The translations under genes were made by a program, and so were the position numbers. DNA of 35,535 nucleotides from a bacterium (GTDB taxonomy: Bacteria > Fidelibacterota > UBA2242). This document shows positions 1 to 9,874 of this stretch, piece after piece. Position 1 is the first letter of the stretch. The number at the start of each line of letters is the position of its first letter. Under the pieces are notes generated by a model. The model saw only the letters and a program-made list of their open reading frames with translations, had not been told where the DNA came from and ran no database searches. The stretch is from contig JAHJGX010000095.1 of assembly GCA_018824205.1 (NCBI GenBank), forward strand, positions 1 to 35,535, written 5' to 3'.

Positions 1-425
1 ATCAAAATTAATTTTATAAAAGGTCTTTCATAAAAGCCGAATCTGTGATCTGCGCCGATTGCCCCCGTTCCATAATTCCAGGCAGAGCTGCTAATTCATT
101 ATCACCTTTGTTTTGTGGGTGTCATGACGTAGCTTAGGCTACCTTTATTGATTTGAAGATAAAAACAGATTACGTTGATAATAAAGAAGAGAAGTAAAAA
201 ACAAAAATTATAGAATAAGTAAAGACCGAAAATCCGCAGCTGTCTGGAAAGATCCCCGTACATTTAATATATCCAAATAGAATCTACCGAAAATTTATTA
301 TCCATTTTCGACGAAATCAGGCCAGCTTACACTGGTCAAGTGGAAACAGTTGTTACCTTTTCTATTATTAACCCATGGTACTGCTTACTAAACATTTCAA
401 GCGGACAGCCATTTAGGAACAAATT
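1..425. other. Non-coding left edge
   Basis: No convincing coding sequence is visible on either strand. The stretch is AT-rich. A small hairpin at 129-142 (GTAGC-TTAG-GCTAC, followed by CTTTATT) could be the weak terminator of a gene lying to the left. The bases just before 426 (AGGA at about 415-418) form a modest ribosome-binding site for the helicase. I see nothing else to annotate. Confidence 0.5.
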
Positions 426-1691
426 ATGTCATTTGAAAATATTGATCTGATCGAGCCGATTCGAAAAGCGCTCAAAACCGAAGGCTACTACCGGCCGACT
501 CCGATACAGAAACAATCGATACCGATCATTCTCGAAGGAAGAGACCTGCTCGGTTCCGCGCAAACCGGAACGGGTAAAACCGCCGCATTTGCCATTCCAA
601 TCCTGCAGATTCTCTATGAAAGCAGAAATAACACAACCCCACAGTCCTCCACCCCGCAGACGGATAGAAGAATAAAAGCCCTGATTATCACACCTACCCG
701 GGAATTGGCGATCCAGATCGGTGAAAGTTTCGCAGCCTATGGAAGATATTCAGGCTTGCATCATACCGTGGTTTTCGGAGGTGTCTCCCAATTGCGTCAA
801 ACCAACGCTTTGAAAAAAGGCGTGGATATCCTGATCGCCACACCCGGCCGATTACTCGACCTTATGAACCAAGGATACATTAAGCTTCGGGACCTTGAAA
901 TTTTCGTACTGGATGAAGCCGATCGCATGCTTGATATGGGTTTCATCCACGATGTCAAAAAGATCATCGCTGCTCTGCCGCAAAAACGGCAATCCCTGTT
1001 TTTCTCTGCTACCATGCCGCCGGCTATTATTACACTGGCCAGAACCATTCTGAATAATCCCGTCAAAGTCGTCATCGCACCGGTCACATCCACCGCGGAG
1101 TTGATCTCCCAGTCGCTCTATTTCGTGGATAAAGCCAACAAAAGCGCATTGCTCCTCCACGTCCTGAAAGACCGGTCGCTCGTGACCGCCCTGATATTTA
1201 CACGCACTAAATACGGCGCCGACAAACTCGCCCGTTTTTTAGTAAAAAACGGCATCCGGGCCGAAGCTATCCACGGCAATAAATCCCAGGGCGCCCGTCA
1301 GCAGGCACTGAGTAATTTTAAAAACAGGAAGATTCGGGCACTCGTGGCTTCCGATATTGCCGCGCGAGGGTTGGATATCGATGATCTATCCTGCGTAATT
1401 AACTACGAAATCCCAAATATACCGGAAACTTATATTCATCGGATCGGCCGTACCGGTAGAGCCGAAACTGCCGGTATAGCCATTTCATTTTGCAATGCCG
1501 AAGAAGCGGCCTACCTGCAGGGAATTCAAGCGCTCCTGCCAGAAATGATACCGGTCGTCGATGAGCATCCCTATCCCATGAAGGAAGAAGCCCCAACTCC
1601 CCCGCCCCGTAGTCGCAAACCAACTACTTCTGCTTACTCTGGGCAATATGAGCACCGATCACGCCGGAGATTGCATACGCGGAGAAGATAA
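426..1691 (+). CDS. DEAD-box ATP-dependent RNA helicase (RhlE-like)
   Basis: An ATP-dependent RNA helicase that unwinds short RNA duplexes, in the cytoplasm, probably during ribosome assembly or RNA decay. The standard motifs appear in order: a Q motif (YYRPTPIQ), Walker A (AQTGTGKT), PTRELA, GG, TPGR, DEAD, SAT, then in the second RecA-like domain ARGLDID and HRIGRTGR. At 421 residues it is a core helicase with a short tail that is proline-rich and then strongly basic (RSRRRLHTRRR), as in RhlE-type proteins, where such tails bind RNA. The ATG at 426 has AGGA about 8 bases upstream. It seems to stand alone, followed by about 320 non-coding bases. Membership of the DEAD-box family is certain; the RhlE subgroup is inferred from length and tail. 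Confidence 0.95.
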   Translation: MSFENIDLIEPIRKALKTEGYYRPTPIQKQSIPIILEGRDLLGSAQTGTGKTAAFAIPILQILYESRNNTTPQSSTPQTDRRIKALIITPTRELAIQIGESFAAYGRYSGLHHTVVFGGVSQLRQTNALKKGVDILIATPGRLLDLMNQGYIKLRDLEIFVLDEADRMLDMGFIHDVKKIIAALPQKRQSLFFSATMPPAIITLARTILNNPVKVVIAPVTSTAELISQSLYFVDKANKSALLLHVLKDRSLVTALIFTRTKYGADKLARFLVKNGIRAEAIHGNKSQGARQQALSNFKNRKIRALVASDIAARGLDIDDLSCVINYEIPNIPETYIHRIGRTGRAETAGIAISFCNAEEAAYLQGIQALLPEMIPVVDEHPYPMKEEAPTPPPRSRKPTTSAYSGQYEHRSRRRLHTRRR

Positions 1692-3119
<1,428 letters not shown>

Positions 3120-3148
3120 TCTCACCCCCCACAGCATCTGAAAATAAT

Positions 3149-3448
3149 ATGAAAACACTTACAGCCTTACAAGCCCTTAATCCAACAGGCCGTGAGCTGG
3201 ACATCCGCACCGGGGCCAATATCATCATACCCAACATCACGGACACCAAATACCGCGATAACTATCAGCTCGATGCCAATAAGCCCTGTCTTGAGGAAAA
3301 TTCCAGCACATGCAAAGGCTGTCTGGAGCGGCGGATCCAGTCTATCAGTGAAACCATCGGTTACAATTTCTGGGGCGACAGCTCGTATTTCTTACGGCGG
3401 AATAAGCGCACCAAACGAAGAATCGATCCTTCTTCTATCGTAAACTAG
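3149..3448 (+). pseudogene. hydE: C-terminal remnant of HydE ([FeFe]-hydrogenase maturase)
   Basis: HydE is a radical SAM enzyme that helps build the dithiolate bridge of the [FeFe]-hydrogenase H-cluster; full-length proteins are about 350 residues. The 99 residues here match only its end: TALQALNPTGREL, GANIIIPNITDTKYRDNYQL, KPC, CKGC and RRIQSISETIGY, ending naturally near WGDSSYF. The radical SAM domain with its CxxxCxxC motif, roughly 240 residues, is missing. Upstream, the frame runs back only to a stop at about 3112, inside the end of mnmA, so the lost part is not nearby in another frame. I read this as a deletion remnant fused close behind mnmA. The HydE identification is from memory of the family's C-terminal sequence. 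Confidence 0.7.
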
Positions 3449-3577
3449 AGAAGCACAACAGCGTTAGGATCTGATTAATCATAGTCAGACATCCCAATTA
3501 ATAGCTCTCTGTCCAACCTCTTATTTATCTCATCTTGAGCGGTTACATTTAATTTCTTGCATTAAGCGGTCAACTTA

Positions 3578-3611
3578 TTTACATTTCCTACTGAAATACT
3601 AAGATTAGTAT
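3578..3611 (+). promoter_or_regulatory. Promoter with overlapping palindromic operator for the Rrf2 gene
   Basis: TTTACA (3578-3583) and TAAGAT (3600-3605), 16 bases apart, form a plausible promoter 45-50 bases before the Rrf2 start. Over the -10 lies a perfect palindrome, ATACTAA-GA-TTAGTAT (3596-3611), flanked by GAAAT and ATTTC. AT-rich palindromes over their own promoter are usual for autoregulating Rrf2 proteins (IscR, CymR), so this is a candidate operator for the adjacent regulator. Confidence 0.5.
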
Positions 3612-3653
3612 GATTTCTATTTAAACTGTGATTTTACAAAGTGTGGAGTTTAC

Positions 3654-4091
3654 ATGATGCGTCTATCAACAAGGGGAAGATACGGAACCAGACTGATGTT
3701 GCAGCTTGCTCAAAATTATAAAAACGGTCCGGTCTTATTGAAAGACATCGCCCTTAAAGAGGATATCTCCACCGGATATTTAGAGCACCTCCTTCCTCCC
3801 CTCAAAGCAATCGGACTCGTCAGTGCAACCCGGGGCGCCCATGGTGGATATACCTTAGCAAAACCACCTTCTGAAATATCACTCAGAGATATTGTTCAAT
3901 CACTGGAAGGCTCTTTATCTCCGGTCGAATGTCTCGATACTCCCTCAGTTTGTAGCCGGGTCCAACGGTGCGTCAGCCGGGATATCTGGAAGCTGCTTAG
4001 AGATAGTATCTACCAGACGCTCGAATCAAAAACTTTGGAGGACCTGATAACTTTACAAAAGGAAAAATCATCACACATGTATTATATTTAA
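3654..4091 (+). CDS. Rrf2-family transcriptional regulator (CymR/IscR-like)
   Basis: A 145-residue winged-helix repressor of the Rrf2 family. It starts with the hallmark [18 protein letters not shown], has the DNA-recognition region [36 protein letters not shown], and carries three cysteines in the effector loop: Cys93, Cys100 and Cys106 (C-x6-C-x5-C). IscR uses a similar trio plus a His to hold a [2Fe-2S] cluster; here the residue at the His position (Cys106+3) is Arg, so a cluster is possible but not assured. The gene is 17 bases upstream of cysK and heads the sulfur block. In Bacillus, CymR controls cysteine genes and binds CysK, so a cysteine- or sulfide-responsive role is the best inference. 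Start: MMR from 3654; the second Met is equally possible. Confidence 0.9.
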   Translation: MMRLSTRGRYGTRLMLQLAQNYKNGPVLLKDIALKEDISTGYLEHLLPPLKAIGLVSATRGAHGGYTLAKPPSEISLRDIVQSLEGSLSPVECLDTPSVCSRVQRCVSRDIWKLLRDSIYQTLESKTLEDLITLQKEKSSHMYYI

Positions 4092-4108
4092 CCGAGCGAA
4101 AAGGAATT

Positions 4109-5041
4109 ATGAGAGAAAAGATTGCTGAAGATATCACAAAATTAGTTGGAAATACACCATTGGTATACCTTAAAAATATCAATAAAAAAAATAATATAAA
4201 TGTAGTCGCAAAACTGGAATCTTTTAATCCCTGCGGCAGTGTAAAAGACCGAATAGCTGTTGCAATGATTAATAATGCTGAAGAGGAAGGATTAATAAAT
4301 CAGGGGACTCTGATTGTAGAGCCTACATCTGGGAATACCGGCATTGCTCTTGCTTTTACTTGTGCCTCAAGGGGTTATCATTTGATTTTAACAATGCCGG
4401 ATACGATGTCATTAGAACGCAGACAGTTACTGATTGCATTAGGGGCCGAATTAGTTTTAACTCCGGGACAGGAAGGAATGAGCGGCACTATAAAAAAAGC
4501 GGAGGAGATTTTGGAACAGACTCCGAATTCCTATATGCCCCAACAATTTAAAAATCCGATAAACCCGGCAATTCATCGTAAAACTACTGCTGAAGAGATT
4601 TGGAGAGATACTGGCGGAAAAATTGATATTTTGATTAGTGGCGTCGGTACCGGTGGAACAATAACCGGAATCTCTGAAATCATCAAAGAAAGAAAACCAT
4701 TTTTCAAAGCAATTGCTGTTGAACCGACAGATTCACCAGTCCTCTCCGGTGGTAAACCAGGTTCTCATAAAATTCAGGGAATCGGGGCCGGGTTTATACC
4801 AGATGTGTTAAATATGGACTTGATTGATGAGGTTATTCAAGTTAGCGATGAAGATGCCGGCATTATGGCACGCCGCCTCGCCAAAGAGGAAGGGATATTA
4901 GTTGGAATCTCTTCCGGTGCAGCAACTTGGGCAGCCATAGAAGTCGCAAAAAGAGATGAAAATCGAGATAAACTAATTGTTGTCATATTACCTGATACGG
5001 GAGAACGATATCTTACAACATGGCTCTTTCAACAGAATTGA
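4109..5041 (+). CDS. cysK: Cysteine synthase (O-acetylserine sulfhydrylase)
   Basis: A PLP enzyme that makes cysteine from O-acetylserine and sulfide in the cytoplasm. At 310 residues it is full length. The PLP lysine is Lys46 in NPCGSVKDR; the substrate loop is [13 protein letters not shown]; the phosphate-binding loop is [13 protein letters not shown]; the C-terminal region has [11 protein letters not shown] and GISSGAA. It sits between the Rrf2 regulator (17 bases upstream) and the DUF39 gene, with cysE, which makes its substrate, at the other end of the block. The start has AAAGGAA about 6 bases before the ATG. The family assignment is secure; a cystathionine beta-synthase-like role is less likely because there is no regulatory domain and cysE is nearby. 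Confidence 0.95.
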   Translation: MREKIAEDITKLVGNTPLVYLKNINKKNNINVVAKLESFNPCGSVKDRIAVAMINNAEEEGLINQGTLIVEPTSGNTGIALAFTCASRGYHLILTMPDTMSLERRQLLIALGAELVLTPGQEGMSGTIKKAEEILEQTPNSYMPQQFKNPINPAIHRKTTAEEIWRDTGGKIDILISGVGTGGTITGISEIIKERKPFFKAIAVEPTDSPVLSGGKPGSHKIQGIGAGFIPDVLNMDLIDEVIQVSDEDAGIMARRLAKEEGILVGISSGAATWAAIEVAKRDENRDKLIVVILPDTGERYLTTWLFQQN

Positions 5042-5050
5042 TATAGACGT

Positions 5051-5106
5051 TTGCTGAGGGAAAGGTGATTTTTATGCTATGGATTATGCACAACCCCATA
5101 TGGGGT
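5051..5106 (+). promoter_or_regulatory. Candidate promoter and CCCC/GGGG palindrome before the DUF39 gene
   Basis: Between cysK and the DUF39 gene, TTGCTG (5051-5056) and TATGCT (5073-5078) are spaced by 16 bases. Just after the expected start of transcription lies a perfect 14-base palindrome, ACCCCATATGGGGT (5093-5106), which does not resemble the AT-rich palindrome before the Rrf2 gene. Its C/G tracts recall operators of the CsoR/CstR group, some of which sense persulfide, but no such regulator is in the window. A roadblock-type operator is inferred only. Confidence 0.35.
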
Positions 5107-5174
5107 AAACATTCAGAAAAACATTATTAGTCAAGCAATGCTGAAATAATAGATTACAAAGGAGAATCTGTAAG

Positions 5175-6386
5175 ATGGCTAAAACAATTGTAGAGATAAA
5201 TGAAAAGATAAAAAAGGGAAAAGCTGTAATAGTAACAGCTGAAGAAATTATTGATATTGTCGAAAAAAAAGGAATCAGTAAAGCTGCGCAGGAAGTGGAT
5301 GTCGTTACAACAGGTACATTTGGACCAATGTGTTCTTCCGGCACTTACTTCAATATCGGACATTCCAAACCAAAAATCAAACTCGGCGGAGGAAATGCTT
5401 ATTTGAATGATGTGCCTGCATATGCCGGGTTTGCCGCTGTCGACCTATATGTCGGCGCTACTGCTTTACCTGATTACGATCTTCGGAATAAGGTTCATCC
5501 CGGAGAATTCAGCTATGGTGGAGGTCATTTAATTGAAGATCTTGTCGCCGGAAAAGACATAAAACTTCGGGCTACTGGCTATGGAACGGATTGCTATCCG
5601 AGGAAACAATTAGAGACATTCATCAATATCAAAGACTTGAATGAAGCTGTCCTTTTCAATCCCCGGAATGCCTATCAGAATTATAACGTCGCCATCAATC
5701 TTTCAAATAAGACGATTTACACTTATATGGGCATATTAAAACCGAACTTAAAAAATGCCAACTACTGCAGCGCCGGACAACTCTCCCCGTTGCTGAACGA
5801 TCCGTTTTATAAAACAATTGGTATCGGAACCAAGATCTTTTTAGGTGGGGGCGTTGGTTATATCGCCTGGCAAGGGACCCAACACAACCCGGGAGTTAAA
5901 CGGGGTGAAAACGGAGTTCCGTTATCGCCGGCTGGAACGCTGGCTGTTATCGGTGACCTGAAGCAGATGAATTCTAAATGGTTAGTTGGAGTAAGCTTCA
6001 AGGGATATGGCGTATCGCTCGCCGTTGGTATAGGAATCCCCATTCCGATTCTGAATGAAGAGATCTGCAGATACACTGCCGTAAAAGATGAAGATCTCTG
6101 GGCTCAGATCATCGATTATAGTGAGGCATATCCACAGTCAAAACCCGGCAGTTTAGGTCAAGTGAATTACAAACAATTGAAAAGCGGTAAGATTACTCTG
6201 GAAGGCAAGGAGATTCTGACAGCAAATATCTCCAGTTACCGAAGAGCAGTAGAAATAGCCAATATCTTAAAGGACAACATTCAGAAGGGTGAGTTTTTAC
6301 TGAGCGAACCAGTGACAAATATTCCCGGACCTGACTCCGGCTATTCTTTCAAACCATTAACCGAGAGACCCATTCAACCAGGGTAG
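5175..6386 (+). CDS. Homocysteine biosynthesis protein, DUF39/COG1900 family
   Basis: Members of this family in methanogens and other strict anaerobes are needed to make homocysteine from aspartate semialdehyde and sulfide, without O-acyl homoserine. The sequence shows the family's conserved blocks: VVTTGTFGPMCSSG near the N-terminus, the Gly-rich KLGGGNAYLNDVPAYAGFAAVD, GGGHLIEDLVAGK, ATGYGTDCYPR, NYCSAGQLSPLLND and FLGGGVGYIAWQGTQHNPG. The cysteines in these blocks are candidates for sulfur transfer. At 403 residues it is the core domain only, with no CBS or ferredoxin extension; the NIL/ferredoxin partner found beside it in many methanogens is not in this window. A strong ribosome-binding site (AAAGGAG) precedes the ATG. 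The family call is from recognised motifs; function follows published work on COG1900. Confidence 0.88.
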   Translation: MAKTIVEINEKIKKGKAVIVTAEEIIDIVEKKGISKAAQEVDVVTTGTFGPMCSSGTYFNIGHSKPKIKLGGGNAYLNDVPAYAGFAAVDLYVGATALPDYDLRNKVHPGEFSYGGGHLIEDLVAGKDIKLRATGYGTDCYPRKQLETFINIKDLNEAVLFNPRNAYQNYNVAINLSNKTIYTYMGILKPNLKNANYCSAGQLSPLLNDPFYKTIGIGTKIFLGGGVGYIAWQGTQHNPGVKRGENGVPLSPAGTLAVIGDLKQMNSKWLVGVSFKGYGVSLAVGIGIPIPILNEEICRYTAVKDEDLWAQIIDYSEAYPQSKPGSLGQVNYKQLKSGKITLEGKEILTANISSYRRAVEIANILKDNIQKGEFLLSEPVTNIPGPDSGYSFKPLTERPIQPG

Positions 6387-6398
6387 AAAATGGATAAT

Positions 6399-6437
6399 GA
6401 AGGCGCAGATTATACTATCATTCCAGTCTGCGCCTTC
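6399..6437 (+). terminator. Hairpin after the DUF39 gene
   Basis: GAAGGCGCAGA (6399-6409) pairs perfectly with TCTGCGCCTTC (6427-6437), an 11-bp GC-rich stem with a 17-base loop, 12 bases after the stop codon. The following bases (CATTTAACTTTA) are T-rich but not a clean T-run, so it may be an attenuating or processing hairpin rather than a full terminator. Confidence 0.55.
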
Positions 6438-6612
6438 CATTTAACTTTATGAAATATTACTATGATTTCGAAAAGGTCAGTATTTCATTACCCCTTTGGG
6501 CTTGTCAACCGACCAATTTCATGCAAGATAGTCAAAGGTTTTGATCTAACATTCAATATTATGAAAATGCTTATTACTCTCAACGAGAAATTTATTTTAA
6601 TACTGGATTTAA

Positions 6613-7338
6613 TTGTACGAAGAAAGAATTTATCGGAATAGTGTAAAGAGTAATGACCTGACAGGGTTTCAGGTCATGGTGATGGAAACTGATCTTTATA
6701 TCAGCGCTGAGCGAGACTTATCAACAGAAGCTCTTGTTTCGGTACATAAATACAGGATGCAGATACAACAATACATCTCTGAGAATCCCGAATTCCAAAC
6801 AACTCTCAAACCTTATAAAGTCAATAACAAAGCGCCACAAATTATCAAAGAAATGGCAAGCGCTTCTTCTTCAGCCGGAGTAGGTCCTTTTGCATCGGTA
6901 GCCGGCGCTCTGGCTGAATATGTAGCGAACGATCTCCTTATTTATTCTGACCAGATCATTATCGAAAATGGCGGGGATATTTATATAAAAAGCAATAAAA
7001 ACAGGCTCATCGGCATTTACGCCGGCCCGTCCACCCTCTCCAACAAACTGGCTATTGAAATAAATGCCGATGAAACACCACTCGGAGTCTGCACTTCATC
7101 CGGAACTTTCGGACATTCGTTCAGTTTTGGAAGAGCAGATGCTGTGGTAATAATATCGAAATCAACGCTGATCGCCGACGCTGTCGCTACTGCTGTATGT
7201 AATTTGATTCAAAATCAGTCGGACATCAAAAAAGGGATTGAATTCGTAAAAATAATCAAAGCTGTATACGGCGTCATCATTATTAAAGATGCTAAAATTG
7301 GCATATGGGGCAATATTCAAATTCGGAAAATAAATTGA
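6613..7338 (+). CDS. UPF0280 family protein (COG2122, ApbE-like)
   Basis: A 241-residue protein of the UPF0280 family, related in fold to the flavin transferase ApbE. Recognisable parts are the start MYEERIYRN, the middle SSAGVGPFASVAGALAEYVA, then IIENGGDIYIKS and GVCTSSGTFGHSFSFGRADAVVI, all typical. Published work on methanogens links COG2122 with COG1900 and growth on low sulfide; finding it here directly behind the DUF39 gene and before cysE supports a role in sulfide handling or homocysteine synthesis, though the reaction is not known. The start is a TTG at 6613 directly after an in-frame TAA, so nothing longer is possible; it gives the family's usual N-terminus. A stem-loop at 6399-6437 separates it from the gene before. 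Confidence 0.85.
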   Translation: MYEERIYRNSVKSNDLTGFQVMVMETDLYISAERDLSTEALVSVHKYRMQIQQYISENPEFQTTLKPYKVNNKAPQIIKEMASASSSAGVGPFASVAGALAEYVANDLLIYSDQIIIENGGDIYIKSNKNRLIGIYAGPSTLSNKLAIEINADETPLGVCTSSGTFGHSFSFGRADAVVIISKSTLIADAVATAVCNLIQNQSDIKKGIEFVKIIKAVYGVIIIKDAKIGIWGNIQIRKIN

Positions 7339-7348
7339 GCATTTGTTT

Positions 7349-7378
7349 TTGACCTCAACGTAACTTTAAAGATATTTT
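7349..7378 (+). promoter_or_regulatory. Possible promoter before cysE
   Basis: TTGACC (7349-7354) and TATTTT (7373-7378), 18 bases apart, lie just downstream of the UPF0280 stop and about 20 bases before the cysE start. The -35 is good, the -10 poor. It may give cysE a start independent of the upstream genes. Confidence 0.3.
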
Positions 7379-7395
7379 AACAGATAATAGATTCT

Positions 7396-8139
7396 ATGTT
7401 TAAACGAATCAGAGAAGATATAAAAACAATTTATTCAAAAGATCCGGCTGCGAGGAGCTTGCTGGAGGTTTTGACCTGCTACCCGGGTTTACATGCTATC
7501 TGGATGCACCGGCTGGCTCATCTCTTTTGGAGGCAAAAATTCTACTTCATCGGGAGACTTATTTCTCATATTAACCGCTTTTTGACCGGAATCGAGATTC
7601 ATCCTGGTGCAAAAATCGGCAGAAGCTTCTTTATCGACCATGGAATTGGCGTTGTCATCGGTGAGACAGCGGAGATCGGGGACGACGTACTGATATATCA
7701 CGGTGTTCTACTAGGCGGCACCAGTAAGGAAAAAATAAAACGTCATCCGACGATCGGAAATAATGTGGAAATCGGTGCCGGTGCGATTGTTTTGGGAGCA
7801 ATCCAAGTGGGAAACAACACTCGAATCGGAGCAGGAAGCGTAGTCATGCGAGATGTTCCTGCGGGTGCCACGGTCGTTGGGGTTCCCGGGCGTATTGGGA
7901 TTGGTTTTTCGCCAAAAGACGTGGATGATCTGGAACACAGTAAGCTGCCCGACCCGATCGCCGATGCAATCCAGTTCGTGATCAAAAAACAGGAAAAAAT
8001 TGAAGAAAGAATAAAGCAAATCGAATCCTTTGAAGGCATCACAACGAAAATTGATGAGTATCTGGAGAAAAAGAAAGCAAAAATAATCCAAGAATTTCCG
8101 TTGGTATCTGAAGATTTCAGTAGCGGCGAAGGAATCTGA
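7396..8139 (+). CDS. cysE: Serine O-acetyltransferase
   Basis: Acetylates serine with acetyl-CoA to give O-acetylserine, the substrate of CysK. The N-terminal helical part has [27 protein letters not shown]; the left-handed beta-helix follows with hexapeptide repeats ([25 protein letters not shown]), the active-site stretch [12 protein letters not shown] and the closing [22 protein letters not shown]. At 247 residues it resembles the short, EpsC-like forms, with a charged helical C-terminal extension ([16 protein letters not shown]) beyond the beta-helix. The C-terminal tail that docks into CysK in many species normally ends in Ile; this one ends SSGEGI, so a cysteine synthase complex is plausible. 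It closes the sulfur block. Confidence 0.95.
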   Translation: MFKRIREDIKTIYSKDPAARSLLEVLTCYPGLHAIWMHRLAHLFWRQKFYFIGRLISHINRFLTGIEIHPGAKIGRSFFIDHGIGVVIGETAEIGDDVLIYHGVLLGGTSKEKIKRHPTIGNNVEIGAGAIVLGAIQVGNNTRIGAGSVVMRDVPAGATVVGVPGRIGIGFSPKDVDDLEHSKLPDPIADAIQFVIKKQEKIEERIKQIESFEGITTKIDEYLEKKKAKIIQEFPLVSEDFSSGEGI

Positions 8140-8304
8140 ATCAAGGGTATGTTAAATTTTATGTATCCTCTATCAGAGTTCCTGGAAATCGGTTGGGTGT
8201 GATGAAAGCTTATTCCAGAAATAGCTAAAAATCAGCATAGTTTCCATATTTATTTATATCATAATTACATCTTTTATTTTACATTAATAATTGATTGGTA
8301 TTCG

Positions 8305-9825
8305 GTGATACTTAAAATGGTTAATTTCAATAAATATATTTTTATTTTTCTGATAGCCTTTTCCTGTATATCTTTATCAGCCGTCGAGAACGTAATTATC
8401 GTTGTCATCGATGGCGCCCGGTATACTGAAACATTCGGGACAGGCGCAACCTATATCCCCAACATGTGGAATGACATGAAACCCTACGGAACAGTCTATA
8501 ACAATTTCTACAACTACGGTGAAACCAATACCTGCCCGGGACACGCTTCGATTGTCACCGGAACCTGGCAATATATTGCCAATGACGGCAGTGAACATCC
8601 GATAAAGCCTACTATTTTTGAATATTACCGGAAATCAACCGGTAAGCCGGAAAATAGTTGCTGGGTTCTTGCGGGAACTGATAAACTCAACATTTTACAG
8701 TATAGTTCAGATACAGAGTATGGTGCTGAATATACAGCTGCCTGCACGACCAATGATTATACCGGTGATTTGATCACCTGGCAAAATATGATCCACGTAA
8801 TGGACATCTACCATCCGAATTTAATCCTGATGAACCTCAAAGATGTAGACATGATTGGTCATGAATTTGGTTATCCTGAATATTTTACAGCAGTTACCAG
8901 GGCAGATTCAATTGTCTATCAATTATGGCTTAAAATTCAATCGGATTCTCATTATCAAAACGCTACGACACTAATCGTCACCTGCGATCATGGGATGTTT
9001 TATATTGAGAACCAAGACACTTACAGTCACGGCGATAGCAGCGAAGATTCTCAGCACTTGATTTTTTTAGCCATTGGTGAAGAAATCCCGGGAAATTCAG
9101 TGATCAATACAATCCGTACCCAGCGAGATATTGCACCGACTGTCGGAGATTTAATGGGCTTTGCGACACCCTATGCAGAAGGCACCAGCCTTTTCAGCGG
9201 CGACGGTTCACTGCCGGTAACCTTATCCTGGTTTACTGCAAAACAATCGAATGGAAACATCATCCTTGAATGGCAGACAGAATCCGAAACAGAGAATCTG
9301 GGATTTGTCATCGAAAGACAAACTATTGCCGGGAATAATGAACCGGAATCTGGCCGGCTTGAAATCGCTTCTTATAAAACCCATCCGGCGTTGCAGGGTC
9401 ACGGCTCTACTTCATCATCTAATAGCTACACATTCAAAGACAAATTGATCATACCTGGCACCTGTTACGAATATCGCCTGGCAGATGTCAGTTTTAACGG
9501 CGTCGTCGAATATCATAAAACCGTTGTCATTCAGGCACAGAAGGTAATTTCTGAACTCTGGACAGTCTATCCAAATCCCTTCAACAGCACGATTACTATC
9601 GCCTACACGCTGGTGGAAGAATCACCGGTGTCGCTGCAAATCGTCAATCTTATGGGAAAGACTGTCAGAATGTTCTCCGAAAACCGCTACCAGGCCGCCG
9701 GATATTACGCTTTGCACTGGAATGGGAAAAATGACAGCAGCCGCGATATGGCCGGCGGCGTTTATTTCATTGTACTGCATGTTAATGATAAGGTGAGTAC
9801 CCAGAAAGTAATATTGGCAAGATAG
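8305..9825 (+). CDS. Exported alkaline-phosphatase-superfamily hydrolase with C-terminal sorting domain
   Basis: A secreted phosphodiesterase or phosphatase of the alkaline phosphatase superfamily, metal dependent. After a signal peptide (MVNFNKYIFIFLIAFSCISLSA) come metal-site motifs: VIDGAR, the likely nucleophile Thr in TNTCPGHASIVTG (compare PafA-type enzymes), DVDMIGHEFG and CDHGM. The catalytic part covers about residues 25-300, followed by a beta-sandwich linker and a C-terminal domain from about residue 422 (YPNPFN...GGVYFIVL...QKVILAR) of the type IX secretion/FlgD-like kind. The first possible start is GTG 8305; ATG 8317 gives a cleaner signal peptide and I prefer it. The natural substrate cannot be told. 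It is flanked by unrelated genes. Confidence 0.85.
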   Translation: MILKMVNFNKYIFIFLIAFSCISLSAVENVIIVVIDGARYTETFGTGATYIPNMWNDMKPYGTVYNNFYNYGETNTCPGHASIVTGTWQYIANDGSEHPIKPTIFEYYRKSTGKPENSCWVLAGTDKLNILQYSSDTEYGAEYTAACTTNDYTGDLITWQNMIHVMDIYHPNLILMNLKDVDMIGHEFGYPEYFTAVTRADSIVYQLWLKIQSDSHYQNATTLIVTCDHGMFYIENQDTYSHGDSSEDSQHLIFLAIGEEIPGNSVINTIRTQRDIAPTVGDLMGFATPYAEGTSLFSGDGSLPVTLSWFTAKQSNGNIILEWQTESETENLGFVIERQTIAGNNEPESGRLEIASYKTHPALQGHGSTSSSNSYTFKDKLIIPGTCYEYRLADVSFNGVVEYHKTVVIQAQKVISELWTVYPNPFNSTITIAYTLVEESPVSLQIVNLMGKTVRMFSENRYQAAGYYALHWNGKNDSSRDMAGGVYFIVLHVNDKVSTQKVILAR

Positions 9826-9874
9826 ATCGTTTTTCGAAAGAACGCTGACAGAATTTTTAAATAGCAAACTGAGT

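Noticed and set aside
3192-3443. Overlapping + strand open frame inside the hydE remnant
   Set aside because: Its translation is Ser/Pro-rich without family resemblance, whereas the frame of 3149-3448 shows HydE motifs throughout.
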